Assembly: GCA_959347315.1 (NCBI GenBank)
Contig: OY365806.1
Span: 24,783,855 to 24,847,854 of the forward strand
DNA from: Bimastos eiseni
Lineage: Eukaryota; Annelida; Clitellata; Crassiclitellata; Lumbricidae
Direction: 5' to 3'
DNA length: 64,000 nucleotides
The notes under the pieces were generated by a model, which was not told where the DNA came from, did no database searches, and saw nothing but the letters and a program-made list of their open reading frames with translations. Numbering within the stretch: the first letter of the stretch is position 1; every line of letters begins with the position of its first letter. The translations under genes were made by a program, and so were the position numbers. Shown here in pieces: positions 11,790 through 25,087 of the stretch.

Positions 11790-13235
11790 CTCAATTCTGA
11801 TTCATATCCTCAAGCACGGTGGACTTGATTCACCTGATCCTGCCTATTTTCGACCAATTGCAAATGTAGCAAAAATCAGTGAAAAGATAGTCGCCTACCA
11901 GCTCACTGCTTATTTAGAGTTAAATAAGTTGCTTCCGAACCGCCAATCCGGCTTTCGGAAGGGTCATTCCGTCTCCTTTTCGACATTTATGGGGCTATCG
12001 ATAATTTGCAGCTTACTCTACTGGCTTTGTTTGACGTCAGTGCCGCTTTTGACACTGTTGATCATGACATCTTGCTCAAGTGGCTAGAGATTTCATTTGG
12101 ACTGTCTGGTAACTTTCTTAGCTGGTTGGCCTCATTTGCCAGGGAGCGCTCCATTTGTGAGGTTCATGGGTCTTCCAGGTCCACGTGGTCCTCTGCCTCT
12201 TATGACCTTCATCAGGGCTCTGTGCTGGGTCCCCATCTGCATGTCATCTACACTGCTGAGCTTGCTTCTGCCCTTAATGCCACTGCTGGGCTGGGTCACT
12301 TGTACGCTGATGACGTCCAAGCCTACTTACACTGCATGGCTTCTAAGGCCTCTACTGCTGTTCGGGCAATGAGCCAAACGCTGGCTGCCCTTGATATCTG
12401 GATGGCAACAAACCGCCTGCGACTCAACCCCTAAAAAACCCAATTTATCTGGCTGGGCACTCGCCAGCAGCTTATGAAACTTGATTTAACTGCAATTACT
12501 GCTGATTTCCCCCTCTTTGCATATTCCTCTATTGTCCGGCACCTTGGAGTCAAGTTGGATTAAGAGCTCACCTTTGCTTCTCATATTCACTGTCTTTGCC
12601 GTGATTCATACAACCAGTTGCGTCATCTTCGAACTGTTTCCCGCTCACCGACCTCCAGAATCCACAGCTACCCTTGTTCACGCCATCATTTACTGCCCGA
12701 CTGGATTACTGTTGCTCATTCCATGCAGGCCTTCCAGCTGGGCGTTTGCGGTGCCTGGAGCGGCTCCTGCGTTCTGCTGCACGTCTTGTTGGACGCATTC
12801 CTAAATTTTCTCATGTCTCTGGCTATATGCTGGATGTGCTCCACTGGTTCCCCCTTCAACAACGAATCTCGTACCGCATCATTTCTTTGGTATGGCCGTC
12901 CTTTCTAGGTCTCGCCCCTGCCTATCTTCGCGATATCTGTTAATCTACTTTGAGTGTACTAGGTCATCGCTCTCTCCGCTCTACTGAGCGAGACATGCTC
13001 ATTGTCCCATTTGCCCATACAACTACTAAACAGAATTGTGCCTTCTCAGTGGTTGGCCCCTCGCTCTGGAACACGCTCCCGTTGGCGTGGCGTTGCGGTT
13101 GTCGCCAAGGGTCCACTCAGACTCATTTTATACTCGCTTTGAAACTGTTCTTTTTGACCGTGCTGGAGTCGGGAGCACTCCTGAGTAGTAGCCTTGAAGG
13201 GGCGCTACATAAATCTCTGTAATGAATGACATAAT
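11790..13235 (+). pseudogene. Decayed CR1/L2-like non-LTR retrotransposon (reverse transcriptase remnant)
   Basis: Consecutive pieces of a reverse transcriptase appear in shifting frames. Around 11800-11960 is an RT N-terminal segment (DPAYFRPIANVAKISEKIVA, QSGFRKGHS). At 12006-12434 is the catalytic core, with motif A LFDVSAAFDTVDHDILL, motif B QGSVLGP and motif C LYADDVQAYLH. From 12640 to 12943 comes the C-terminal part (TARLDYCCSFHAGLP, RSAARLVGRIPKFSHVSGYM, VLHWFPLQQRI.YRI). At 12950-13080 is the tail (SLRSTERDMLIVPFA, FSVVGPSLWNTLPLAWR). Stops and frameshifts (e.g. TAA at 12432 and the 12562 TAA) make it non-functional. It ends in GGGGCGCTACATAAATCTCT and a short AATGA/AATAA repeat tail. 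The fragment at 54925-55475 is from the same family. Confidence 0.8.
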
Positions 13236-13344
13236 GAATAAATAGTATCAGACAGTTACGAGTGAATATTTTCTATAACTGCAGGCAGATTGGACTAATT
13301 GCGATTGCTTCGTTGTAAACTAGTCGATTATCTGCAGTCGCCTG

Positions 13345-13588
13345 GGCGCAACTACCTCACCTAAGTTACGCTATGCAACTACCTCACCTAAGTTACGCTA
13401 TGCAACTACCTCACCTAAGTTACGCTATGCAACTACCTCACCTAAGTTACGCTATGCAACTACCTCACCTAAGTTACGCTATGCAACTACCTCACCTAAG
13501 TTACGCTATGCAACTACCTCACCAATGTTACGCTATGCAACTACCTCACCTAAGTTACGCTATGCAACTACCTCACCTAAGTTACGTT
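13345..13588 (+). repeat. 27-bp minisatellite, about nine copies
   Basis: The unit is roughly CTATGCAACTACCTCACCTA plus AGTTACG, repeated nearly perfectly. Because 27 is divisible by three, one frame stays open as a nine-residue repeat (MQLPHLSYA). One unit has CCAATGTTA in place of CTAAGTTA. The open frame is a by-product of the period, and I see no coding context. Confidence 0.9.
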
Positions 13589-13590
13589 GC

Positions 13591-16500
13591 GTAACGTCTC
13601 TGATACCCAACGAATCGATAACTAACTCTCCGAGAAACTATTCCAGGTAGCCAAAGAGACGCACCCTCATGTGGCCTCCAGACGCGACCTCCCCTTTGCA
13701 CCCCACACGCACGGCCACCGAAAGATTGTCAATAGACGTCGGTGTGTCTGTTTAGTGAAGCATCGGAAATATAATGAGCACCCACCGGCATCGATCACAA
13801 TTCTTCTCGGTCGACGACATTCGCTACGAGGGACAGAGCAACAGAAGATGCATTACGTCATCGTTGCTGATCATATGCACCGCTGGCATTCATATATCTC
13901 TTGACCAACTCTTAACTTATGCATACCTACATCCGACCAAATTTCGTGGACAATGAAATTGAAGTGCTTCTAAACATTTCAATGCAATTCAAAGATAGAT
14001 GATCAAATATGATAGGCCTACCAGTTTATTCCTTCATGACTCTTGGTCCCAACAATTAATGGAGGTGACATGACATTAACGGCATATGATAACATTTTGC
14101 CAGAGGAATGGGGAAAGAGTAGACCTCATTTCTTTTCAAAGCCCTACTATTCCATCCAGCGCATAAAATCAATTAACAATCTAAGCAAACAACGATAGAA
14201 TTTGGTCGAAACGGTTGACCATTCCAGAGCAAACCAGAAGGAACATGTTGCAACGGGTTAGGGTTAGGAAAGAAAGAAATAATATTGCAAATACAAACTG
14301 TATCTGCGGTTAATCCTGTTTTTTGCGCAAATGGAAAAGAATCAATACTTAAATGATGAATAGTAATTAGAAAAGAAATTCTGTTAAGCACAGGCACATG
14401 TTGCCCCAGGCGCCCGTGAGAGTGAGAGATCGACAATATGTATTATTGATAGCGACGGCGGCGGGTGTGCCGCGGATCGGCCAGTGACGCTGTAATGGAA
14501 TGGCGGCAATGCATGCAACGACCACGAAGTTCGTCGTAACTGAAGATAAGAAAATGAGAGGAGAACACGCTCCAGAGATAACTGTTTCTTCATTCGAGCA
14601 ACTCTCGTGCGTAGAATGCATCTCAGACTCAGGAGCAAATTAAACGAGAAGAAGGGAGTGCTAACGAGAAGAAGGGAGTATGCATGCACCCAGCCAAAAA
14701 CACTCGCAGCCGAACGGAAGCAACAGGCGTTCATTCACTCGGACAACTAAGAAAATTATATCATGCGTGCGATCTTTTAGTTTTACTGAGTTACTTCTAG
14801 GCAGTTATATATAAATATATATATATATATATATCCCATAAATATTGTATGTAATTATTGGCAAGCAGTACGGCTCCTAATTCGTTAAGAAAGGTTGCAT
14901 GGTCGTTGATCATTGATGCGGTTTAAAATGAAAAACTGAAAACCCGGTGAAACCGTCAGCTTATGTCCCACTTTAGCTTATCGCTGAATAGAATTCTAAT
15001 GGTTTCGTATGCTATTGATTGTAGGTCTATTCATGTTCTGATTGAACTCAGTTGAAACACGACGACCAACTCCATAGTCAGTCGGACATTGAATACTATA
15101 ATAACTGACTATTCATTCGATACACGTGACATCAGCCGATCATTAGGTTTCCTTTCAATAGCCATCATTGAACCCTCGTCTTTACTTCATGTGCTCTGCA
15201 CTGATGTATGTATATAGTGGGATATGGTACAATGAATCGGGATTCGAAACATTTGTCTCGACTAGGTAAATTGAAATACTTCAACACCAGTGGAAAATGT
15301 GCCTATCAAAAGAAAGACCTTTATGGATAAGGATCTATTTAAAGGTAGACCTATCTAAGTAAGATCTATCCAGCAAGAGTATATCTAAAATAAGACCTAT
15401 ATATCCATAAAAAAGGGTCTGTATACAGAAATATTTCTCTGAAAAGGGTGAATGCGTCGACCAGTAGTTTAAATGGCAGGCGATGATGACCATCCATGCA
15501 ATATGTTGGTTAGTTTCTATTTAACGACATTGTGTCATTATACGAAGATGACTAGCGTCGCCCTTCCTCTTTCTCTAGGCTTGGAACTGGCGCTGCCATA
15601 GTACGAGCAGTATCGGGGTGTCTTACTGTGGCAGGTGACGACCATCCAATAAGACGACAGGCAATTCTTCTTGTTACAAGAAAAATAAACTCAGTAAACC
15701 CATTGATTGAGACGAATCGATGATACGCAGAAGAGGTGGAAAACGGGATTGAGGAGAAGATCCTCAGAAACGGAGTCGATGAGATCAGGAAAAGATATTC
15801 CATGACAAACCTAATATTCCACGGTGGCTGCCGGAGAGTGGCAGGATGGGTCAGTCGCCCCTTCTCAGATGACGGATTGCTCGTCCAGTGTTTCATGACT
15901 CGATGCTGACCAAAAGAAGCGCCTGTACGAGGGTCACGTCATGCGGTGCGACCACCTGCGTGTGGGAATGAAAGTGCAATGTTTTCAGTGCTTTTCGTTT
16001 AAATGTAGCGTCGTCCTTCGTAGAGTGCAGATGGATAATTGCAGACAGTGAGTGCGATGATCATCCGCCGAATTCATAGAAAACAATTCGGAAGTGGACC
16101 TGTGCATTGGTTTCCATCCACAAGAAAAGTAGTAGACATCGATGCATTACCTGCCTGTGTTCTCTTCCGTTAATGCACAAAATAAATAATGTAGCAAAGG
16201 TTACCTAATCAATCTATTCCTGTTTACAGGTTCATATATAGGCCATACGCATCAACTGTAAAAGTGAGGTAGATGGATGACGTAATAGGCCCATTGAATA
16301 GCTGCCGACAGTTAAATTCGACTTCGGCAATAACTTATCAACATCCTTTCATTCTGTGACTGCAATCAGTTTTAAATTAAACGAAGACATTATTATTATA
16401 TTATATGATTATATAAAATGCGTTCAGTCAGACTGGTCTCCATTAAGTTCATCACAAGTCGCTCTCTTTTAATGGCTCCATTTGCAAAGGGAATGGCTTA

Positions 16501-17280
16501 ATCATTCATTACAATTATAATTGGCGACCTTCGTGAGTATGGTTCTGCGTGACTTCACCTGCAGTCCGCTACTGAATTTATAAGGTTATGAGAATTTTGC
16601 TCATTAAATTTTTGTTCATTTACTGAACGAGGCAGATAATTACTGAACGTGATCACTCAACCGTCTTATGCCGATATATTCTAGTCTTCCCTAAGTGCGT
16701 GTCCCGAATTCAGCTCTCAAACTCTGAATTCCTGAATATGTATAGTCCGATAGAGTCTTGAGATGACTCCTATGCAATAGCATCAACATGAGGCTATGCA
16801 GCTGATGGGTCGAAAGAATCTGGATAAACGACGTTACTACCAGTCACCTCCTCAAACTTCGGCATCATTGCCAATTTATTAGTTCACTTATCTTAATAGT
16901 TAAAGCATATAAAACTATCTCGTCTTGTATTTCAAAGCTCTGATTCTTTAAGATTGTGGGCCTAAGTATGGTATATGCAGGTAACAAAATACTACACCAG
17001 AAGACATTCACACCTGGTCCACAAATTCATGCCAAATCCCGCCGGTCGATAAAAGCATAGACTGACAATTGCCTCGCGAAAACATTTTCGATTTCTTTAT
17101 AAATACGCTATCCTCCCTTATTTCGTAAACATGGCAGACCATTGCTAGCCATTCCTGCTACTTTCCACATCCTTCTCATTCCATTTAGTGCACATATATG
17201 CATCTGTATATATAAATTCACAAATACACATATAATTTATATATATATAAAATGGCCGAAGGGATGCGACTGTATGTTAG
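13591..17280. other. Non-coding stretch
   Basis: No recognised exon. There is a TA run at 14810-14835 and another at 17195-17250. Open frames of about 90-115 codons on the minus strand (14384-14734 and 15552-15896) show no domain features and are treated as chance. Confidence 0.4.
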
Positions 17281-17285
17281 AACGC

Positions 17286-17362
17286 TGTCGCATAAGAGAA
17301 TAAAACTGTCACATACGAACATAAGAGAATAAGACTGTAACATAAGAGAATAAGACTGTCAC
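17286..17362 (+). repeat. Short tandem repeat, CATAAGAGAATAAGACTGTC unit
   Basis: Three close copies of a ~20-25 bp unit (CATAAGAGAATAA(A/G)ACTGT followed by CACA or AA). The spacer is longer between the first and second copies. Confidence 0.7.
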
Positions 17363-20300
17363 AGTCCATAACTCGATCTGTAACTAAGGGCTGAGAGCGT
17401 GTATAATCTGAGTCTGGCCTCAGACGATTCTCCTTCATGTGCACACACCGCATCTATTGCTATACCTTTCCTGTTTTGCTCTCTGCTTCTCTCTCGTACG
17501 TTTTCCTTCTTCCTCCATCTCTGCCTGACCGTCCGTCCGTCCGCCCGTCTGTCTGTCTCTCTCCAGCACCGTATGTGTGTTTGTACCTTTCTACCTCTTA
17601 CTGTGTGGGTTTGCGGCTGTTCATCATTCACACTCAAGCTCCCCTTGCGGTGGGGTCCTTATTACTTCCTAGTCGTATAGCTAACTAGTCGATGATTGCC
17701 GTTCACGCGTTCGATAAATCTCGCAACGTCGTCGCCGTGTCTTCGTTTTACCACGGGCGTCGAATTCAGTTTAGCATTACGTAGTTCACGTGGGAATGGA
17801 AAATCCAGTCGGCTGTGTTATTCGTCTATAGCCTTAGAAGTCTTTAACGATGCTGCCTTTTGTAAGATTTCCTCCTTCTTCACCCACGAGATTCAAAAGT
17901 TCAGTATCGCATCTGTGACATTCAAAAATAAATAAGAATAAACCGCAATAGACGTAACTAAGGTGTCGACAAAACACAGAGCGATGATTTGTTCTCCTAA
18001 TATTTCGGACAGAGAGTTGGGCACTATAGGCATTCTCAGATGGTGTGACATTCTTTTAATAGAATGCGACCTAGAATACACTTACCAATTGCTGGAGAGT
18101 ATTGATATCATCGCTACTGTAGGAAAGATAAAGTTGATTAATTACAATCAACTTCAGCAATGTAGTTCAATATTCTAGTATTGACTGCCCCAAGGCCTTT
18201 AACTACCCCGGATGACTTTCCTCGCCGGATGATTCCTTTGTTTAGTGTTCACTTTTGCATACGACCCCCAACGTCGGATCCAGAGAAGAAAGTTCAGCTC
18301 CAAACAGCTACGAATCATTTATAGAGATTTAACGCTTTTTCTTATTAAATCACCAACAATTCGTAGCAATTGTCGTGCATGACAAATAGTATTTGACAAT
18401 GGAATACTAAATGTATGCGCTTCGATACTTGACCAAATCGTACGCAGCTCACTGATAGACTACTTTGTCATAGATGAAAAGTAGTGGGTTTGATTTAACG
18501 CGCTTGCAAGAGTCTGCCTATGAAGACTTTTTCATAATTAGAATTTTGCCTGAAGAAACATAGACTATGGATCCTAAATATACGAAAAATATGTTATCTA
18601 TCGGTCTGTCAAAAACCATTTTAATTTATTAGAAGTGACTTCGAGAGGATATTAGAAAGCGCAGCAAAATTATTGAGATACACTCCAACACCCGAATAGT
18701 TTGTCACTTATTTATAGCTTTCCATACAGTAATACCAAACTCATCGCGTGAGTGTTGGGTGTCTTCGGTTAGCCACCAAAATGCCGGATCGTCTGCTACC
18801 TCTGCTACCGTAAGACGAGATCATCCCGTGCACGGATGATGTAGCTCAGTGGCAGATTGTCATGACAAGAAATCACAAAAATGCTTAACAAACTTACTTT
18901 AACAGGAGTCGTGAAGCTCTAGCATAATTGCTTAGATTTCAAATTTCAACCTATGCGAAACCATGGTGACCGGACAATTCGTCACCGGACAATTCGTCGC
19001 GGTAAATTTCAATGTGTCCATGGTGTCAATGCGGGGTAGTTAGCTGACGTCGATTTAATGGATTAAGCAAGCAAGATTTACTAAGAATCACACAATTTCG
19101 GAGAGGATTTTTTCAAAAAATTATTAAATTGTTGTTGACAATGTGTTAGATTAGAGTAACTTCCCGATTTCACAGGCCCTAACTAGAGTGTGTATATTCC
19201 ATTAAGACCTGATATTTGGCCTAAATATTTTCAAAAAACCTTGACAGTCAAGTCTTATATTTTAGTTTTAATATTGCTGTTTATTTGTATGGTTGCTTAT
19301 TGACGCATTTACCATTATTTTGATAAAATAATGGCAATATTATTATTGTCCTGCAACGAATTGCCCTAGAACCGAAACCATATCTTTATGGAATCTCCTT
19401 CTTCAGAAACTCCGCAGACATATGCTTCTAAGTGTCCCAGACTGACCTAAAGTAGTGCAAGAAAGTATCCACCAGGTTCAACTGCACAAAAGAATTGACT
19501 TACAACAATCAAGTCTTTACGAGTTGAGCGACTGATCGTGCGAATGCGCTGGTGATACAGTGATACAATTTACACACATGTAAATGGTGTGAATGCGGTC
19601 TAAAGAGGACCCATGCAGTAGAATAAATTGCTCTTTAATAACTGCGTGGTTATCCAAATCGGATAACAGCTCTACGCAGGTGAATGAGGATTTATTGCAC
19701 TCAAATCTGCGCAGCTGATGATATCATTGATTGCCAACTAAAATTAAATGTAAATAATCAGTAGCTTTTATCGCCAGAATGCAGCCACCAGTACACATAG
19801 CAAACAGCGAGGATTGAACCAAATGGGAAATGGATTTATATATAAACATATATAAATTATAATTAATAGATATATATGGTGGGGACTGGGGTACAAAGGG
19901 TTTTGTGGTCTGCCGACGCAGCTCAGAACATCCATTATTTGTTGCAATGTACTGACTGAAAGCAACGATCTAATAAGAGACGACCTGTCATCGACTGAGA
20001 GCCAAACCCGTGTTCATACGTCAAAGTCCTTTCCATTAAGGAGTCGATTGTAATCGACCGCATATATTAGGAACAGCATGCGTTTCAATTTGGGGAGTTA
20101 GGGTCAGCAAGGTCAATCAATGCGGGATGATGTTGACAGTCTAAAACATGCATCTGGATTGCGATTAGGCTATAGTTATCTTTACTTGATGCATTGGAAA
20201 TCACTGTTACAACGAGCATGTAGCTTCCTGATCTGTCGAAAAGCTACACTTGCACCAGGTGATTACTACTGTGTGGCTTACAGTGAGTAAACAGCGGCTC

Positions 20301-21536
20301 AAAGTGGTTTAAACGCTTAGTATGTGACCAGCAGACGAATGGAACTGGTCGTTTGCTTGGAAAAATCGGCGCCATTAGTGTCACTATAAAGATGGCTAAG
20401 CAATGGGTACTGGCATCACCGCTTTATTCAATGAATTCTGTGATGTTGATGCCTATAGGCCTATGCCTACGCAGAAACAAATCTCAGACCTCTAGTTACA
20501 TATATTATTATTATTATTATATATCAGTGGTACTATTAACATCACACTATTTAGGCCTATGAATCTAAACATATTTCCTGTGGTTAAACGTATCGCACAA
20601 GTGTCCTACCAACATCGGGCAATGACTAATGTCCGTAGCTAAATAAGTTATAACAAACGTGTTTAGTAAATAGGACTTAATCATTGGCAATTTTCACTCC
20701 ACGCCAAGACAACAGGCGCACTTCAGAAACTCTGGCCGCCATCTTTGGCGTAGACATAGGCCTACATAATTATATCGAACTGGGCTATACGAATAACTGC
20801 AACAGGTCCAGGCAGAAGAGCGGCTCCTTCTTCTGTCACATAAATCGTTGAAGTCTGCAGCGGTGACTGAATTCTGTCTAGCGAACTGAAGGACGTGTTC
20901 TTTCACAATGGTTGCGCCGAACGTGCGTACACCAGGCTGTCGATACGTCTTCTGGGCAATATTAAATAAAGCACAATGACGCCTAACAATGTGCAGTTGG
21001 TTGACGATTTAGACCTCAATCCGTAGACAGATATGTGCATTGCATGGCGAGACAACGGCCTGGAGTTCTATTAATTATTGTCTTCGATTTCCTCAAGTAT
21101 CGTGTCCTTTGAAAGCAACCTGACGCAGAGGCGCTTGTTCCGTTTGCTGTTGATGATAGCAGCAAATCGATTGTACGTCCTAACGTCACACTCATGAATG
21201 GACTGTAGTGATGATTACAAAAAAGAGGTTCAATTTTCGGGTTTCTGCATTATTTAAACCTAATTCTAATTACCGCTTCGTATCCGAGATGATTGTTGCC
21301 GTGCCAAATTCTTCAGCACGCGTAAACTGTCTTTTTATTACATGGAAACATGCAATTAAAACCAATCAATCATTTGTAAATAATTAAGTCAGGTACAACA
21401 GGAGTAAACACGAAACACGCAATAAATAGCGATTTAAAGCGTACCTACACTGTCCACTCAAAACTAGATTAGTGAAATTCCATTTTTATAAACTTTATCA
21501 AGCATGTGCAAGTCATACAAAACTCATTAGCCTGAG
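17363..21536. other. Non-coding stretch
   Basis: A CTGT/CCGT pyrimidine tract at 17480-17565 is the only simple sequence of note early on. At 18966-18997 a 15-base motif (ACCGGACAATTCGTC) occurs twice head to tail. A tRNA A-box-like TAGCTCAGTGGCAGA at 18840 lacks a B box. A (TTA)n tract lies at 20500-20522. No gene is supported. Confidence 0.4.
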
Positions 21537-21646
21537 CTGTCACCAGAACACTCAGGTACCATCACATTACTCTTGTCACCAGAACACCCAGGCACCATCA
21601 CATTACTCTTGTCACCAGAACACCCAGGCACCATCACATTACTCAA
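21537..21646 (+). repeat. 36-bp tandem repeat, three copies
   Basis: The unit begins TGTCACCAGAACACCCAGGC and continues ACCATCACATTACTCT. Three copies are near identical; the first has ACTCAGGTACC instead of ACCCAGGCACC. Confidence 0.9.
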
Positions 21647-21769
21647 TCTTCAAAACACTTCATTGGTAACAGATCCCAGGGCGAATTCACTTCAAGGTTC
21701 TGTTGCTCAACTAAAAACCCCTAATACTGCTCTCAGCCCAAATAGCTTTGCGAATTCTTCACAATTCAG

Positions 21770-21970
21770 CTAATCCAAGCTACCCGAACATCCTCCTGTC
21801 TCAGTCGTTCTCGACCCCAGTCACGTTTCACTTTAAGTTCTGCACCCGAGCCATATCCAACGCTGGTCATGGTCACATGGTTTCTGGAATAATCTGCCTC
21901 CTGAATTCCGCACTACTTCGGCTCCTCCGTAATCATCGCTCATTACATCACCCACCGTCATCTGTCTCAT
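21770..21970 (+). pseudogene. Possible C-terminal scrap of a non-LTR reverse transcriptase
   Basis: One plus frame reads FWNNLPPEFRTTSAPPS, resembling the WN.LP.E.R motif near the C-terminus of CR1/Jockey-type polymerases. No other domain survives, so this is tentative. Confidence 0.3.
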
Positions 21971-22144
21971 AGTCTTCTATCCAGCAACCTTTGGGTTTCC
22001 ACTCGAAACTTGAGTCTCACCTTTTCACGAACTCTTCCCTAGACTCACCTGATCGTTTACATTCCAATTCTCTACCAAAACGCAATAACTCTATCTCCTC
22101 CTCTGACCCTTTGGAGACCGGACTATGAGGTCCCTCGGACAACC

Positions 22145-22235
22145 CCTCTGATTCGACTCTGATTCGACACAGCGCTCGTGAATAAGCTGGTGCCATACGC
22201 TTGACTTTCAAGTAGCGCTTTGGAAGTTGGAGATT
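22145..22235 (-). repeat. Dispersed repeat family 'AYSRAL', copy B
   Basis: The reverse complement aligns with the 8234 and 36347 copies, sharing GAAAGTCAAGCG and CAGCTTATTCACGAGCGCTG. On the minus strand it translates as KRYLKVKRMAPAYSRALCRI inside a 100-codon open frame. Confidence 0.65.
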
Positions 22236-22577
22236 GCGGTTACGATTATTGACAAAAATGAGACTCTCTGTCTTCTTCCACTTGCCCCTCTCTCTCCTCT
22301 CCTTGCCCTTCTCTCTCATTTCCTCTCCCTCTCGCTCTTCACATTTCTATGACGAACTGATCTGAGTGTAGCCGTATCAGTTTTGCGGTAGGCCTACCGG
22401 TCTGTTCTGTTAACATCATTCCTACATGAGACAATATTTTCAGCTATGATGAGATCCACCTCTACGTATAGGCCTGTGTAGGCTACATGTAGACCACGCG
22501 GTCCTAGGCATATGACATGATCTTCTCCAATCTTTTGTTGCTCTATCGATCACGATATTGATCCTCATATTCACGAC

Positions 22578-22664
22578 CGCATGACCTAAGGATTCAGGAA
22601 CGCATGACCTAAGGATTCAGGAACGCATGACCTAAGAATTCAGGAACGCATGACCTAAGAAACG
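22578..22664 (+). repeat. 23-bp minisatellite, about four copies
   Basis: The unit is CGCATGACCTAAGGATTCAG plus GAA. The last two copies have AAGAATTC or AAGAAACG at the variable position. Confidence 0.9.
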
Positions 22665-24532
22665 TAGGCCTAATCTCTACGTCTACATGGAATCATAAAC
22701 GTGTACGTTCATTTCGACATCAAATTGTACAACGGCCTTCAAATTAATAGGCTACTACACATTCTTCTTGTAAGCATATAATATATCCGTGTGAAGGTGT
22801 TTAAGGTGGTGTACGGCCTATGGTGAAGAATCGGGCGCATGTGGGGCTCACCGATCAGCTCGAGATTCTCCGGAACCAGAATCTGAAATGAACATTAGTC
22901 TTCTCTTGCCGATTGCTCTGATGGTCTTCGGCGAGCGGACAGTGATCGAATGCGTCCCAGACGATTCAATTCGTCGTCGCTAGAGACTTTCAGAAAGTCA
23001 TTTTCTCTAATGCGATGCAACACGTTTCGCACTCTCTTCAACGTCCAGGAAAAGAGCTGCGATGAAAATTCAATCTCGGTTCCAGATTAGGAGGAAAGAT
23101 TACGACTGACTGAAAAGAATCCTTTGCGTTGGGCGCTGAAAAGTAATGAGTTTTCAGTCTAATTAATTTTAATGTATGATCATCATGCATACGTCACAGA
23201 AGAAAAACAACTGAGCGTATACATACGTAGTCCACTGTCAGCAATTTCTATGCATGTCAGAAATACAATTGCATCAAGTGATTAGCTCAGGTTTCTCATG
23301 AATCATGATATATAGGCCTAGGCCAGCTCAGACAATAATATATATATATTATATCTTGATATTTCTACAAATATATAGTAGCAATGGGTTTCTTGGTAGC
23401 AGAGTTCGAAGAGTTGAAGGGCAATCTTAGTTTAATTACGGTAGCGTCTGATGATTGACCTATTAATCCACAATCCGTCCGTCCCTCCGTGTGTGTGAGC
23501 TACATGTTTGTGTGTGTGCGTCTCGGAGTTCCTTTTAGTGCCTATCATGCCAGCTCAGGCGATGAACGATCGTCTTCCAAATGGCAATGTCACTCCTAGT
23601 TCTTCGGGAAATATTGCAGCGAATTAATCGTCAGAGCACTTTTGTAGCTCATTTATCCACAATGAACAGACGTCTCTCTGATCGATCAACGGCATAGTAA
23701 TTGCAACCAGAATTAATTTCTATGAATTTACAGGAGGTCGTTGTATCCGCGCCGGGTCATAGGAAGGACCCGCCCCACGTCCATCTGACAGGGTCCCTTC
23801 AATCATCAGTGGTTAAGGAGCCACTTTATCGTGTTAACGTGTCCTTTTCTACATTCAGATTCTGAGGCTCGTCGGGGCTTTGGCGCAAATTCCGACTGCT
23901 CTCCATTAAATTACAATATCGTTAGCCACCGACAGGTCTAACGCCCGTCAAGATACGTCGAGTCCGTCTCTCATTCTGACACTTATCAGATTAAATGCAA
24001 CGTTCTCCATGAAGACTGACCGTCATGAGGATGCATATTTTGTAACACGCGTGTCTCCACATCGTAATCATGTTCGCCAATTGCAATATTGACAAATTCG
24101 GCAAAAAAACTGATCAATTGAAGACGACGAACGAAAGACGTTGAACCGTTTCCATTCGACCGCTTTACATCAAAGGAATTCGTTCAGCAGTTGCCTTTAT
24201 TTCAGCAGCAGCAGTTAGGCCTTCATACTGACTCAGTTTGCCATAATTATTGGTAAGAGCGTAGGCCGTGTCTCACATGCCTCTGTGTAAGAGAGCACCC
24301 GGATCGCGGTTCACTTCGCCAAGATGGATCATTTCAGAAATTTAAATCTCGGGTGAGCGATATTTGACCCAGTTGCATTTTCGACGATAACTCTCACTGC
24401 TTAACATAATACTAGACAGTTTGTATGACATAAATAGCTTAGATACATGAATAATCGTAACTACGACGCGGTTGATTTCATGCGCCCGGTGATTAATTAT
24501 ATAGCGCAAAACAAGTTTAAGTACATTCTACT
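22665..24532. other. Non-coding stretch
   Basis: No exon recognised. TA-rich DNA lies at 23335-23375, with two TAGGCCTA octamers (22665, 23314). Promoter elements of the downstream neuropeptide gene may lie here but cannot be identified by eye. Confidence 0.4.
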
Positions 24533-24903
24533 CAGAGGTGAAAAAACCAAGATTTTTTAAAATTAAGTTGTTTTCTTGGTTTTTTGGTTTTATTTGGTTT
24601 TATTTTGTTTTTTGTTTTTTAGTTTTCCTTTGGATCTTGTAAGAACAGTTTTGTTATAAAAAGCATCAAACACAGCATGAAAAAGAGCTCCAACTTGCGT
24701 GTATAGTTAATTTAGCTTGATTTCCGACTGAATAACATACAATTTATAATAAAATAGTAATATTAGTAAATTTTAAACGGCCTATTTAAAAAAATAAAAA
24801 AACCAAGAAATTGCCAGTTTTTGTTTTTGGGCTTTTGGTAAAAAACCAAAAAACTAAATACCCAAAACACCAAATAACCAAAAAAAACATGTTTGCAGCC
24901 CTG
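24533..24903 (+). mobile_element. hAT-type MITE, copy 1, with perfect 8-bp target duplication
   Basis: The element starts CAGAGGTGAAAAAACC and ends ...GTTTGCAGCCCTG, whose reverse complement starts CAGGGCTGCAAA; the terminal inverted repeats match imperfectly. It is flanked by ATTCTACT at 24525-24532 and again at 24904-24911, a perfect 8-bp duplication typical of hAT transposition. Subterminal GGTTTTTT/AACCAAAA runs could form long imperfect stems. There is no transposase, so it is non-autonomous. A second, inverted copy lies at 63483-63766 and shares a ~110-bp core (GCATCAAACACAGCATGAAA...). This copy ends only 51 bp before the start codon of the neuropeptide precursor gene. Confidence 0.85.
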
Positions 24904-24954
24904 ATTCTACTTGAAATGTGCGATGGTTGTTCTTTTAGTGTGTATTCGTTGACG

Positions 24955-25087
24955 ATGGATCTGAAGTTGTTTGGAGTGTTTCTTGTGACGACGATTCTCT
25001 TAAGTCTGTCGTCTGGGCGGTCCGCACACTTTCCCTCATCGTCTTCTTCGCTTCATCGATTCCTGAAAGCAAAGAGACTCGTCGACG
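24955..25087 (+). CDS. Exon 1 of the prohormone-4-like gene: signal peptide and N-terminal peptide
   Basis: It encodes 44 codons plus one base, ending GTCGACG|GTACAG. The hydrophobic core FGVFLVTTILLSL is followed by a Ser-rich stretch and LHRFLKAKR. A possible 5'-UTR acceptor (TGTTCTTTTAG) lies at 24928-24938, 16 bp before the ATG. Confidence 0.75.

Noticed and set aside
13373..13594. Nine-residue peptide repeat resembling a multi-copy neuropeptide precursor
   Set aside because: It lacks basic cleavage sites, a signal peptide and splice context; it is a 27-bp minisatellite whose period is a multiple of three.
15552..15896. 114-codon minus frame
   Set aside because: No recognisable domain, no splice or start support, low confidence in coding nature.
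18832..18905. tRNA-like A box TAGCTCAGTGGCAGA
   Set aside because: No B box (GGTTCGA) follows at the right distance, and no cloverleaf can be drawn.
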